A stretch of DNA of 64,000 nucleotides. Origin: Cuscuta epithymum. Lineage: Eukaryota; Streptophyta; Magnoliopsida; Solanales; Convolvulaceae. The DNA lies in assembly GCA_945859915.1 (NCBI GenBank), contig CAMAPF010000935.1, forward strand, positions 8,206,501 through 8,270,500, read 5' to 3'. Positions 22,714 to 33,909 of this stretch are shown here, one piece after another. The translations under genes were made by a program, and so were the position numbers. Numbering within the stretch: the first letter of the stretch is position 1; each line of letters begins with the position of its first letter. A model generated the notes under the pieces. It was not told where the DNA came from. It searched no databases and was given only the letters and a program-made list of their open reading frames with translations.

Positions 22714-23037
22714 CTAAGTTCTAATCAGATTGATCGGTGAAACTTTAGGTATGTGTACCGTCTGAACACAATAGTTGGAACTCTTCGGACGCCGTCGGAA
22801 CTTTTCAATAAACCTGAGGAGTTTGGACTTGTACCTCCTTGAAAATGTGGGACTGTAAATCTCGGGTTCAGATCTCAGTCTGATTATGAATCTGAAGAGC
22901 TTCAGTTTGATCGAGAATTTGAAGAAACTGCAATTGCAATGGCGAAAGAGACTAGTTGCGGATACCTTGAAATCGAAGTCCTTGGCCTTCGCTTGAATGT
23001 TGAGCCGCCATGACTGGTGACGCTGGACAGAACTCAT
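22714..23037 (-). CDS. Exon-like ORF, basic protein, unknown (possible first exon)
   Basis: The frame begins at a true ATG at 23037 and is GC-richer than its flanks. It encodes a basic, Ser/Phe-rich sequence with FFKFSIKLKLFRFIIRLRSE and a run of SRRYKSKLLRFIEKFRRRP. A plausible donor (cagacg|gtacac) ends it at 22759 after 93 codons, in phase 0; otherwise it reads to a stop at 22714. It may be the first exon of a gene whose last exon is at 21918-22205. Alone it shows no signal peptide, although the hydrophobic-basic middle could be amphipathic. Function unknown. Confidence 0.4.
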   Translation of the reverse strand: MSSVQRHQSWRLNIQAKAKDFDFKVSATSLFRHCNCSFFKFSIKLKLFRFIIRLRSEPEIYSPTFSRRYKSKLLRFIEKFRRRPKSSNYCVQTVHIPKVSPINLIRT

Positions 23038-23320
23038 CGCCCACCCTCTGAAGCGCCGGATATGATGGAAAGGCAGGTCTTACTCCATTTGGGACGATGA
23101 AACTGATGGGTGTTGTTCGTTAACTAGCCGTTAGAGATTTACAGTTCTGAACTTCTGATGCCATGAGAGAAAGGCTAGAAGCTGTCGTGAGCCACTGTTA
23201 GGAAATTGGATTGGGCCTATTATCTTTTCTGGTACAAAATGGTCGAAGTCCTAATCTCGAGGACAAATAATTCCTACTAGTATTTAAGACCTTTTTTAAA
23301 TTTTAATTGTAAAACACACG

Positions 23321-23672
23321 GCTTTATTTTAAAGTCGAGAACACATACAAGACAATCTTTAGACAGATTTTACAAATCCAATCATGAACCCTAGGAGTAG
23401 ACATAATATCAGTCACCTCATACAAAGGAACCTGACTCGCTAAACCTAAAACAGACAAATTTAAGCCTAAACGAACGGATCTGAAACCCTGTCTATTAAA
23501 AGAACTCCAAAAATCCAAACATTAAAACCAAATCTACTCGGACTAAAGCAAAAACAAGTACTACTAAAGAGAAAATAATATTGAAATAAAATCTTTCTAC
23601 AAAACTCTCCTGGTATGGAGGTGGTTCTAGAGGAGGACGAGCTCTTGCAATATGGGTGAATACCAACTTCAT
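23321..23672 (-). repeat. Dispersed repeat, copy 1 (possible retroelement 3' part)
   Basis: On the minus strand this stretch matches the plus-strand stretch at 62481-62835 over about 350 bp: agagctcgtcctcctc against cagctcgtcctcctcc, then words such as agtagtacttgt, tatgaggt, ggatttgtaa and aagattgtcttgtatg. The overlapping open frame (23496-23855) has several hydrophobic stretches but is likely part of the repeat. The other copy is followed by an A8 run, which would suit the 3' end of a retroelement. Class not established. Confidence 0.55.
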
Positions 23673-25065
23673 CACCGCCGGAGTGGCCAACCAAGGCTTC
23701 ACGATCCAGCACTGATACAAACTCTCAACCACAATCCGTTCATCCGCCAATGTTATCTCCTTCGACGTAAATGCAATCCCAAGGTATAGAACACTTAAAA
23801 TCAGAATTATCTGTCGCTGCATCCCCATATTGATAGGAGCGGCGAAAAATCTCAACCCCTACAAAGAGGGGAGACGGCCGCTAAGTTTTTAGAGAGAAGC
23901 AAGAGCTCTCTAAACTCAAAGTGTTAAAAATCTAAACTTTCCTATTTAAGACCTAATTAGGTTATTTAACTATATATATTATTAATGTTTTCGTTGTGCC
24001 TAAAAAAGAACTGAAGATCTATAAATAATCTATCTATAAATAATACTCCCTCCAGTTCTTATTTAAGCTTACACTTTTCCTTTTTGGATGCCCCAAACAA
24101 GTTTACACTTCCTTATTTGGCCAACAAATCTACACCAAAACAGAGCCAAAACAGTGCCAAACAGTGTCACAACAGTGTACTCTACAGTAAAATTTACCTC
24201 TCAGTAAATATATTTGAAGGAATGATCAAATAGGACCGTAGGCTTTTATCTATACAAAAATGGACCTTAATTGAATATGGACAAATAAGTGACTAAATTA
24301 ATCTGAAAGTACCAAATTATCCCTAATAAATGGCTCAAATACCATCTGTCGTTCTCTTATCCGCCTGTTTCCACTCCATATGCGGTCTTCATCTTCCCAC
24401 GCCAAATTTCTCAGACCTTCGTACGACGAGCAAGGATGGAGAGCGGCGAGGACTCACTGTGCGGCGAGGACTCGGTGAGCCACGATGCTAGCAGCGATGG
24501 AGAGCGCTAACTACTCGGCGACGCAGATCGATGTGAATTCACACAAAGCGAGGGGTGGTCGAACATCGATGTGAGTTGTGACCATTGTGAATCACTGAAT
24601 CCTCTCTGAACATCGCTTCTTTGGTCTAAGGTCAATCTACACGGCCTCAAGCCATCCACACCCTTCTTCTCACTTTCTATAGGCGATTGGATGGAAATCC
24701 GAAATTGGCCATATGTGTCGCTTCTTTCAGTACGGCCGGACATTTGGGCATTGGCAGATCGCAGGGGGTTTTGGGACAGTCGGGATTGGTTAGAGAGAGG
24801 GAGAGGGATGACCAGGAGGAGGGGGCTGGATCCGGGTGGGGGCTAGGTCTGGGGCTGGATCTGGGAAGAGGGGCGGGTTTGGGACTGGGTCTGGTGGGGG
24901 TGTTAGGGGATGGGTAGGGGTAATGCAAGCGGCAGCGACAGTCACCGGACGGGCGGGGGCGGGGTCAATGGACGGGCGGTGGTAGGTGGTAGCTGGAACG
25001 GGTGGGGCGGCGGTTAATGGACGGGCAGTGGTAACCGAAACAGGGGTGAGGCGGTGGTCACTGGA

Positions 25066-25215
25066 GGAGCACGGTTGTCACAGTCGGGTAACTGTAATTG
25101 GATGGGTCGAGTGACTGTAACTGGACGGTCAGGTAACTGTAACTGGACGATCGGGTAACTGTGACTGGACAATCGGGTAACTGTAACTGGATGGATCTTG
25201 TAACTGTCACTTGAC
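25066..25215. repeat. Degenerate minisatellite, about 20-22 bp units
   Basis: Variants of gggtaactgtaactggac recur about six times in a row, with cgat, ggtc or gatc linkers. Confidence 0.8.
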
Positions 25216-25410
25216 GGGTGGATGTTAGTCATTGGAACGAGTGGATGTTGGTCATTGGACGAAGTTTTTGGTCACTAATAGATTTTTTATTTTAATCACT
25301 AATGAAATTTGTTCACTGACGTATTTTGATCACTATGGAATGGGGGTATAATAGTTTCCTAATCCTTTTTAGTCTTATTTTTGGAATATGGGGAAAAGGT
25401 CCCTTTTTTG

Positions 25411-25543
<133 letters not shown>

Positions 25544-25787
25544 GTAATATTTTAGACATAACCCCAATATATTTCCTTAATATGTGTGAAGTCAAAGTGT
25601 AAACTTAAATAAGAACCGGAGGGAGTACATTTCAATGGAATGTTTTGCCATGTATGTTCTAAGAACATCATTCATCATTTTCTATATTCTTATTCTTAAA
25701 GATAATGATTTGTGCTTTAAAATTAAATTTTAGTTATGGTTTATCATGACTATTTTTGTGTAAACAATTTTTATATGTGGTGAGAGG

Positions 25788-27650
25788 TGTCACGCCTCGG
25801 ACCTACCGAACACGTCAACAACCTGCCGTACAGTACAAATAGTCAACCGCAGTCCAACACATTCATACCATACGAGACGTCCAGAATATCATTCACACAT
25901 AGTACATCCATAAACAAACATAATATAAAATATTCATTAAAGCAGCGGAAACATTTAATCCAAGTGTTTAAGCCACACTTGGCAACTTAGGCATGCAAGC
26001 CCCCAAATAGTTATTCAGAAAATAATATCCATGAACATTATAATATTGTTTTAAAATCAGAAAATGGAGGAAGCACGGACCACGTCTTCCTTCCTAGATT
26101 CTCCCGAAGCAACGGGCACTGGTAGCAAGCTCAACTTCTATCTGAAACTGTGAGGTAGCCTCCCCCGTGAAGGGAAGGTCAATACTTTGAAGCATTTGAA
26201 AAGTACAATGATAACTACATTGAATATAATCAACGTTTCAATTTCTAAGACCCTCAAATAGAGTGATATCATAATATAATGATAGTTCTTCTTTAACCCT
26301 CATTATCTTTATAATAAGTTAATTAATTAATTTGTCGGCACGCGGATCTCTTGTTATATTCCATTTCATTCATCGTTTGCACGACACCGCCCATAGGTCT
26401 TATCTTTCATACGAGGCCTATCACCGCCATTCGAGGCCTCATTAGGCCCTCGGGCCGAAGTCCAACATCCCGCCCCTGGACTCGTACCCATCATCCCGTA
26501 GTAAGGTAAGGTTCATCCGGGGTCCTATCTTATGTGTTACCGTTGTCGGAGCCTCGTTAGGTCTCCGATTCGGATTCCACCCTACCCGTGATCACGATGC
26601 GGTGCAAGTCCATGCTATCCAACCCCACTCACTAGAGTCGGGAAGGGTCATGGTCCTTACTTATTACCATAATTTAACCGGCTATCCTCAAGGACTACCG
26701 AATACACCCGTAGGCCAATCCTATATCTAAGATCAATTCATTATTTACTTTATTTTGGGTATCCCTTAAGGCCTACCCCTAGTATAACTTAAAGTTCATA
26801 CATATTCACCTTAGCATCTCTTAGAACTACTTAAGGTTTAACATTTCCCAATCCAACCTTTGGATCAATTCTAACATAATCTCATTCCAATATCCCAGCT
26901 AGTATCTTAATACTAGTCGGATAAATTCCAACAAAACCAAGTTTTCAACTCATAGTCATATAGACAATTTCCAAACTGATTTTCCATCAAAATCTAGTTC
27001 ATATTAATATACAAAATATCACTTTTAATCACTCATATATTCCTATATGAGGTAAAAAATATATTTCAACATAAAGTTCATAGTTAATTCTACAATCAAG
27101 TCGTCATGCTCATAACACATAATCATACACAATTTATTCTTAATTTTGTATATCGTGCTCCTTTCTTAATAGACAATAGTCTTTCATTCTTAGGCACAAT
27201 GATACAATGTTAATATCGCAATGTCATAACGTTATTACATAATGTCACAATGTCACATGACAATATAACAATATCACAATATCATCATTGAACACAATTT
27301 CACAAATTTATTACGTACACAATGTCACATTGTCAAAGTATTAACTCAATGTCAAGTACTCCCTGAAAGTTTAGATGTTACAAAACCATTATCATATTAT
27401 TAAAAATAGTTTTAACTTTCATGAATATAATTTTAAAATATAGAACATATCGTCAATGTCAACATTTGTCATTGTAATTTCATGTCATCACACAATGTCA
27501 TATCACAATATCACAAAAATATTAAAATGTTTAAAATAGAGTAAATACTAAAAATAATAAAACCGTTTGTGTTAAAAACAATAAAAATATTGTAAAAAAG
27601 TGTGAATATTGTGGAATAAAACTTTACAATGTCATGTGTTTTAAACGCAA
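25788..27650. mobile_element. LTR-like block, possible solo LTR or LTR fragment
   Basis: It starts with tgtcacgcctcggac, a start seen in many plant Ty3-gypsy LTRs, and contains the agcagcggaaacatttaa and gtgaggtagcctcccc style words familiar from such LTRs. Its composition is less AT-rich at 25790-26700; from 26980 on it is very AT-rich, with degenerate caatgtcaca repeats (27180-27520). No gag-pol, primer-binding site or matching second LTR is in the window. The right edge is not defined. Confidence 0.4.
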
Positions 27651-27701
27651 TTGCAGTGTCAAAAAAACATGACTTTACAATATGTTAAAATGATAAAATA
27701 T

Positions 27702-28052
27702 TCATTCAATTTCAAAATAAAAAAAGGAAAAAAAATTAAACCGCCAGGATGCTTGCACGGAGTATTCATTGAGTCGTTGCAGTGATTGAGCAGCATACCG
27801 CCGCCATCGCCGCCATCGTCGCCATCGCCGCCACGTCTCATGTTCAAAGAAGATGTAGTGGTAGAAGATGGAGATCGAATTGGAAGCAGACTTGAATCTC
27901 TTGCTGGGAGGTTGCACAACCGCCGCAAGAGGTGTCTCGACTGGAGGATATGCCGCTCTACCCGGAATTGCGGCTAAATCTACGGAATCGAAAGGCGAGC
28001 CGTCGAAGATCTTGTGAGAATAATGGAATGGCTTACCACTCCTGGATGTCAT
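27702..28052 (-). other. Coding-like fragment beside the copia 3' LTR
   Basis: A minus-strand frame starts at ATG 28052 and for its first about 60 residues looks like real coding sequence (balanced composition, GC-rich, for example SGKPFHYSHKIFDGSPFDSV). It then runs into a (ggcgac)-type repeat that gives the WRRWRR run. It may be a gene fragment beside the transposon or part of a long LTR. No family recognised. Confidence 0.3.
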
Positions 28053-28144
28053 ATATATAATAAGGAAGTATCCTGATTACAATAGGAAACTGATAAAATA
28101 TGGAAAGCTAATCAATGCTAATTAATATTCTTAAATACTCTATT

Positions 28145-28713
28145 ACACCCCCTCAATCTGTACAGGGGAAACAACGCGCAGATTGTCTCTAAGAAAAATA
28201 AATCGCTGCGGAGACAAGCACTTGATGAAGATATCTGCAAGCTGAAACTGTGTAGGAACATGACGAACAATTAAATCTCCATGTGAGACACGCTCTCGAA
28301 CAAAATGATAATCAATGTTGATGTGTTTGCTGTGTGCATGCTGAATAAGATTAGTAGATAAATATATGAAGCGGGGACATTGTCACATAGCAAACGGACA
28401 GGCGTGCGAATAGGAACGCCTAACTCGAAAAAATGGACCGAATGTGTAATGTATCCTGAACTGTGTAAGCAATGGCCCTATATTCGGCTTCAGTAGAGAA
28501 CCGAGAAACCGTAGGCTGTTTCTTGGACTTCCAAGAGATCAAATTAGGACCCAAGAAAATAGCAAAACCAGACGTGGACTGACTACTGTCAGCACAACCG
28601 GCCCAATCAGTATCAGAATAGGCATGAACAGTAGGAGACGACCAATCTGGTTGAAGCAATAGACCGTGAGCTGAAGTACCCTGTAAGTACCTGAAAATGC
28701 GCTTAACAGCCAA
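28145..28713 (-). pseudogene. Copia RNase H region and pol C-terminus
   Basis: The frame from 28713 shows YSDTDWAGCADSSQSTSGFA and SRFSTEAEYRA, the core of copia RNase H, including catalytic Asp and Glu positions. It is out of frame with the reverse transcriptase upstream. It then continues after a further break toward the polypurine tract, with the usual DNxxA and HVPTxxQLADIxTK-like C-terminal region degraded. Confidence 0.85.
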
Positions 28714-29570
28714 AATATGCGAAGTACGAAGAGCAATGCATAAATTGGGAAACCAGGTGAAGAAACAAATGTAATATCAGGTCGAGTCATGGTTAAATAC
28801 TGTAAAGCACCTACCATACTTCTGTACTCAGTAGGATCTACAAGAAGTTCACCATCAGTGAGAGATAATTTAGTCCTAGAAGGAAGAGGGGTGCGAACAG
28901 GTTTACGTGTATGAAGATGAAATCGGGCTAATAGATCAGACACATATTTTTGTTGGGATAAAAACAGACCTTTAGAGAGACGAACAGCTTGGACACCGAG
29001 GAAAAAATGTAAATCCCCCAAATCCTTCATAGCAAAGTAACGGCCCAGCCAGGAAATAAATGAAGAAATAAAGGAAGGGGAATTACCAGTAATAATAATA
29101 TCATCCACATAGAGGAGAAGGTAGAGAACAAATGACCCATGACGATAAATAAATAGAAAATTATTAGACTTGCTGCATATAAAGCCATGAGTCAGAAGAA
29201 AACTACTAAACCTGTAAAACCAGGCCCGAGGGGCTTGTTTAAGACCATAAATTGCCTTTCGCAGACGACAAACATGATTAGGAAACTGAGGATGAATGAA
29301 GCCAGGCGGCTGACGCATATAAACTTCCTCGGTCAGATTTCCATGAAGGAATGCATTTTTAACATCTAATTGACGCATGGTCCAACCAAAGGAAACCGCT
29401 AGAGATAAAACAATACGAACAGTAGTAGGCTTGACAACAGGACTAAAAGTTTCTGGAAAATCAACCCCAGCCTGTTGAGTAAATCCATGAGCTACTAAGC
29501 GCGCTTTATGCCGTTCAACAGACCCGTCAGAATTAAATTTAGTTTTATAAATCCATTTAGACCCAACCAC
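28714..29570 (-). pseudogene. Copia reverse transcriptase, degenerate
   Basis: Recognised by KARLVAHGFTQQ, the ETFSPVVK motif, QLDVKNAFLHG and the catalytic YVDDIIITG. The YVDD box is intact. The frame stays open past 28714 but shifts out of register near residue 270, after the RPDITF motif, so it no longer joins the RNase H frame. Upstream (29571-30262) is a divergent linker to the integrase with several stops. Confidence 0.9.
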
Positions 29571-30262
29571 ATTTTTATGATGATTAAACGGAACTAAATC
29601 TCATGTGTGATTATCAATCAAAGCATTAAACTCCTCAGCCATAGCCGCTCGCCATTTAGCATCTTTATTAGCAATTGAAAAACAAGTAGGATAACATGCC
29701 ATAATATCTGTTTTAAGATTAAAAATAGTTTTTGGTTTAAAAATACCAGATTTGGCATGAGTTTGCATGGGATGACCGGGCAGCTTCGGGGGAGAAGATG
29801 GCGAGTTGAGCGGGCTGCTGGTTACTGGAGTCGGATGGTAGTCAAGGGGGCTGATGGGTTGTGGTGGTGAAGGTGGGCTGTCGGGTTGTGGTGGTGAAGT
29901 AGACCGAGGGCTAGCAGAACTGCTGGAAGAGGTAGGCCGAGGGGTAGCAGGGCTGCATGGGGTGTGTTCAGGCCGCTGCTCTTCGGTTGGGAGAATTGAG
30001 GAGTCGGCCGAAGGTGGTGGTTGATGGGAGCTTAGCCGGGAAGGTTATACCAACGGTATGAGAGCATGCGGTTGTTCCGGGGGCACCAAAGCAGTGTTTT
30101 CAGATTTAGAAGAAGTAAACTCAGTATAAGGAAAATAGTTTTCATGAAATCTAACATTCCTATTTATGTAAATTTTCATAGGTAAGAGGATCAAGACAAC
30201 GGTAACCTTTGTACTCAGGAGCATAGCCCAGAAAAACACACAAAACTGATCGTGGAGAGAGT

Positions 30263-31399
30263 TTATTTTGCAGACGTGGCATTAAAATTAGGAAAACAGG
30301 CACACCCAAAAATGCACATGAAAGAAAAGTCTGGAGAATGATTAAATAATTTTTCAAAGGGAGAAAGTCCATTTAAATTCGGAGTGGGCAGACGATTGAT
30401 AATATAAGTAGCAGTAAAAACCGCATCAACCCAGAATTTAGCTGGCATTTTTGCTTCGAAGAGCATAGTGCGAGTTAATTCTAGAAGATGGCGGTGTTTC
30501 CTTTCAGCCACCCCATTTTGTTCAAGAGTGTCAGGACAAGATTTTCTAAATAAAATTCCATGCTGAAGAAAAAGATTACGCATACCATGATTATCAAACT
30601 CACCCCCTCCATCACTTTGAAAAATTTTAATTTTAGTATTGAGAAGATTTTCAGCCATTGTTTTAAAATTAGTAAAATGTTTCAGAACTTCACTTTTATT
30701 GCGCATATGATATAACCAAGTAAACCGTGAAAAATCATCAATAAATAAAACATAATATTTAAAGCCACTGTCAGACAAAATAGGAGACTGCCATACATCA
30801 GAATGAACTAAAAACAAAGGGACAGTAGATTTATGCCAAACTTCTTGAAAAGGTAACCGTTGAGATTTTCCTAACAGACAATAAATACAATCATGGGAAA
30901 AATTAGAAGTACTAAAAATAGAACCAGACTTTTTAAGTTTATCTAAAATACGACTGCCACAGTGCCCCAACCGACGATGCCAGACAGGTCCCGGAGCAAC
31001 ATGAGTAGCTAAGGCAACTGATGATAGATGAGGCAAGGAAATAAGATAAACACCACCTTTATTAGAAGCTCTAAGAAGCACCTCCCCCGAATTGTGGTCC
31101 TTAATACAAACAGAGTTTTTATCAAAAATAAAAAAAAAGTTATTATCGGCACATAATCTTTGAAAGGAATGCAAATTATATTTAAGATGAGGAACATGAA
31201 AAACAGATTTTAAATGAAGAGGGCACGGCGGAGAAGATAAGGCTAAGTCACCAACAGTCACAACAAGTAAATGAGATCCATTTGCAACCGTCACAAATAG
31301 CAATCCTAAATAAATAGATTTATTTTCTAAAATACCTTCAATAGGGGTAGCAGAAGCGTCAGAATACCAAACAGTGGAGGATGATTCACCAGTTGGCAC
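30263..31399 (-). pseudogene. Copia protease end and integrase, degenerate
   Basis: It begins with the tail of the protease. The active-site region reads WYSDASATPI, so the usual D-[ST]-G triplet is altered to DAS. Integrase follows with the HHCC zinc-binding part (WHRRLGH ... CIYC), then the catalytic core: VHSDVW, FIDDFSR, FQSDGGGEF, and NGVAERKHRHL carrying the final Glu. It ends near FGCACFP before frame breaks. The 840-bp insertion separates it from gag. Confidence 0.9.
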
Positions 31400-32239
31400 C
31401 AAGGTTATCAAAATCACGATTTGAATCGTGGACAAAATCGGATATAATAATAAATCGTATAAAATCGTACAAAATCAGAAGAAAATCGTTAAAATCGCGA
31501 TTTTCTTCGATTTTACGACTTTAAGAATTCGTTCAAGGCTGAAGCCAAACACGGCCCAAAATTGATCAGGCCTCTAAGAATTCTCGATAAACTAGCAAAG
31601 CCCGAATCGTTCAGGCCCATAGCAACTGAATTGCTGGTACATCTTAAACTTAGACAATGCACCCGCAATATATAGAGTAAGGGGAAGAGCAGTTTGCCTT
31701 GCGGTTCCGGTGTGGGATTGTCGGAAAGTTAAATTGAAGGAGCAAAACCTGATACTAAACAAACGCCCCAGTGCCCCACAAACATAGCTAGTTTGCTTAC
31801 CAACTCATCTTAATTTCTAGTCTATATAACTTGATTTAGTAAAAACATACGAGTACTTATAAACTTATAAGTATAACATTTATATACATTAAAAAAAACA
31901 CTACGTAACATTTATATAAACTTTTCCTTCTAAAACTTGATTATACATTGTATTTATTTAGAGTTACTTTCAATTTTTGATTAAACAACTTTATTAATTT
32001 GTGCACTTTAATTAAACATCATTGTAAGACTTATAACATTTAATAATTTGATTTACAACCCTAAAAGTTGTAATACTTTGACTTATTAATGTTAAATTGT
32101 ATTTTTTCTTTTTATATAATATTTTTAGTAAATTTTATATAATTCTTTTATAAAATCTTACGATTTACGATTCGATTTTATGATACGATTTTTAAATTCT
32201 TATTCCGACTCGATCAAAAATATGATTTTAACAACCTTG
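31400..32239. mobile_element. hAT-like element (840 bp) inside the copia element
   Basis: An exact 8-bp duplication, gttggcac, flanks it (31392-31399 and 32240-32247). The ends caaggttatcaaaatc and gattttaacaaccttg are inverted repeats. The outer 100 bp on each side are rich in aaatcg/cgatttt words that pair. The interior is AT-rich and non-coding. The 8-bp duplication suggests hAT, but the interior gives no class evidence. Confidence 0.85.
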
Positions 32240-32247
32240 GTTGGCAC

Positions 32248-33369
32248 AGCTAATGCGGGTGCAGATGGTTGAATAAAACGGGATGAACAATGGACAGCAG
32301 AATGACCTGGAGAGTGACAAATTTGACAGACGATGGGAGGTGGAACTGAACCAAAATTATTCGCAAACGGTGAAGATCCTGCAGAAGCATAGTTAGCACA
32401 AAAAGTAGATGGTGCAAGAGTATAAAACAATGACCCAACTGAATTACAATTAACTGTACCGGGTATACCCATCACATGCGCTGGAGGTCCTCGGCCGCAG
32501 GGCTGCTGTCCAGGCCCATAGGGCGGTTGCTGTCCGTAATGAGGCTGCTGCTGGTAGTACTAGCCGCCCCATCCACGACCACGATTGCCTCACACCTGGC
32601 CCTCTGTCGCGACCACGCCCGCCCCGCTGCACGGGTTGCTGGTGGTGGTTCGGAGGCTGTTGCGACGACGGCTGTTGCTGCTGTCCCGTACCAGCAGGTG
32701 GTTGGCTGGGAGCCGCAAAAGCCGGGGCACCGAGGGCGGAGTCGAGGCGCTGTTGATAATGGAGCCGGGCTTCTTGATGGACGAGCTTAGTGCATAGTTT
32801 GTCAAAGGTGAGGCCCTCCGGAAATAGAGTTAGAGGTCCCACTAATGACTCATATCCCGGACCCAACCCCAAAAGAGCACATTGCAAGAGATCATGATCA
32901 GAAACTGGAGAATTAATTGATGCTAGGGACTCAACAATTTTCCGGATTTCAAGCAAATATTGTTCCATGGACTGACTTTCTTTCTTTTTCATGTGAGACA
33001 ACATTTGTTTTAATTCCATGGATCGTGCCAGACTGGCAGCCATAAAACAAGCCTCTAATCGTTCCCATATGGCTGCAGAATTCTTTAATTGATGCACCTC
33101 AACAAGAATATCACGAGAGAGGGTAGCAAACAACCAAGAACGAATAGTCAGATCTAAACACAATCAGTGATAATACTCAGGATTCATGGTTTGGGTTTGA
33201 GATAAATCATATGTGTATAATGGTGGGGCAGGTAGGGATCCATCAAGTATACCAAAAGACCATTGGAGACTAGGAAGGATTCAAACTGAGTACGCCAGGG
33301 TAAATAATCTTCAACAACAAGTAATTTAATGGTCACAATAGTGGTGATAGAGGAAGCACCAAAACCCAT
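32248..33369 (-). pseudogene. Copia gag, degenerate
   Basis: The frame from 33369 (SITTIVTIKL...YLPWRTQFESFL) is the usual start of copia gag. It hits a stop near 33184, then continues from 33163 with WLFATLSRDILVEV, AAIWERLEACF and SHMKKKESQSMEQYL, followed by a Gln/Pro-rich linker. After a frameshift near 32470 a zinc knuckle CQICHSPGHSAVHC (CX2CX4HX4C) is seen. At least two frame breaks are present besides the 840-bp insertion downstream. Confidence 0.85.
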
Positions 33370-33909
33370 ACCTTGACCAAGAGTTGCAAACGAGGTGGGA
33401 ATTGGAGGGACCTCTCGACGTCCGATCGGAGTTCACTATTTCTCGATGAAAAGAGATATAGTGAACTTGGATCCCACGAAGAAGAGTGCTCCTAGTATGC
33501 TACAATTAAATCAAGGGCAAAATCGGGATTAACAAAAAAATTAGTCTTATTTAGGTTTTAAAAAGTAGGTAGTCCTATCCGGGTACATAAGCAAAATTTT
33601 GGTCCTATTCAAGACCATTTCTCTTATAAATAAAGTTATGTTATTACTTTTATATTTTAATTATTTAATGAAATATGAATTGTATTAACACAAAGCAAAG
33701 GTAGAATAGGATAGCTAGTTCTATTTGGGGAATTTTTGAATTATGGTCCTATTTTGGCAATTAAAGTTTAATTTAGTTGTATTTGTGGAATATATTCTCT
33801 CTTTATTTAATTGACTTCCGAATTGAATTGTAAACTGAATTTTGTGAACATAATTTACACTTAATGAAGAATATGCTCAAAAACTTTCAAATAAAATTCC
33901 ACCTCGAAC

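Larger units (their letters stand above)
28047..33480 (-). mobile_element. Ty1-copia retrotransposon, degenerate, 5' LTR missing
   Basis: In minus-strand order: leader (33480-33370), gag, protease, integrase, reverse transcriptase, RNase H, polypurine tract (ttgaggggg) and a short 3' LTR (28147-28047, beginning tgtaatagag and ending atgaca). The order protease-integrase-RT defines Ty1-copia. The 5' LTR and a tRNA-Met-type primer-binding site are not found, so the 5' end is truncated near 33480-33520. The reading frame is broken by several stops and frameshifts and by an 840-bp element at 31400-32239, so the copy cannot be autonomous. The short LTR suggests an Ale-type lineage, but this is inference. 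Confidence 0.85.

Noticed and set aside
32476..32805. Plus-strand GC-rich frames
   Set aside because: They are antisense to the Gln/Pro-rich part of the copia gag.
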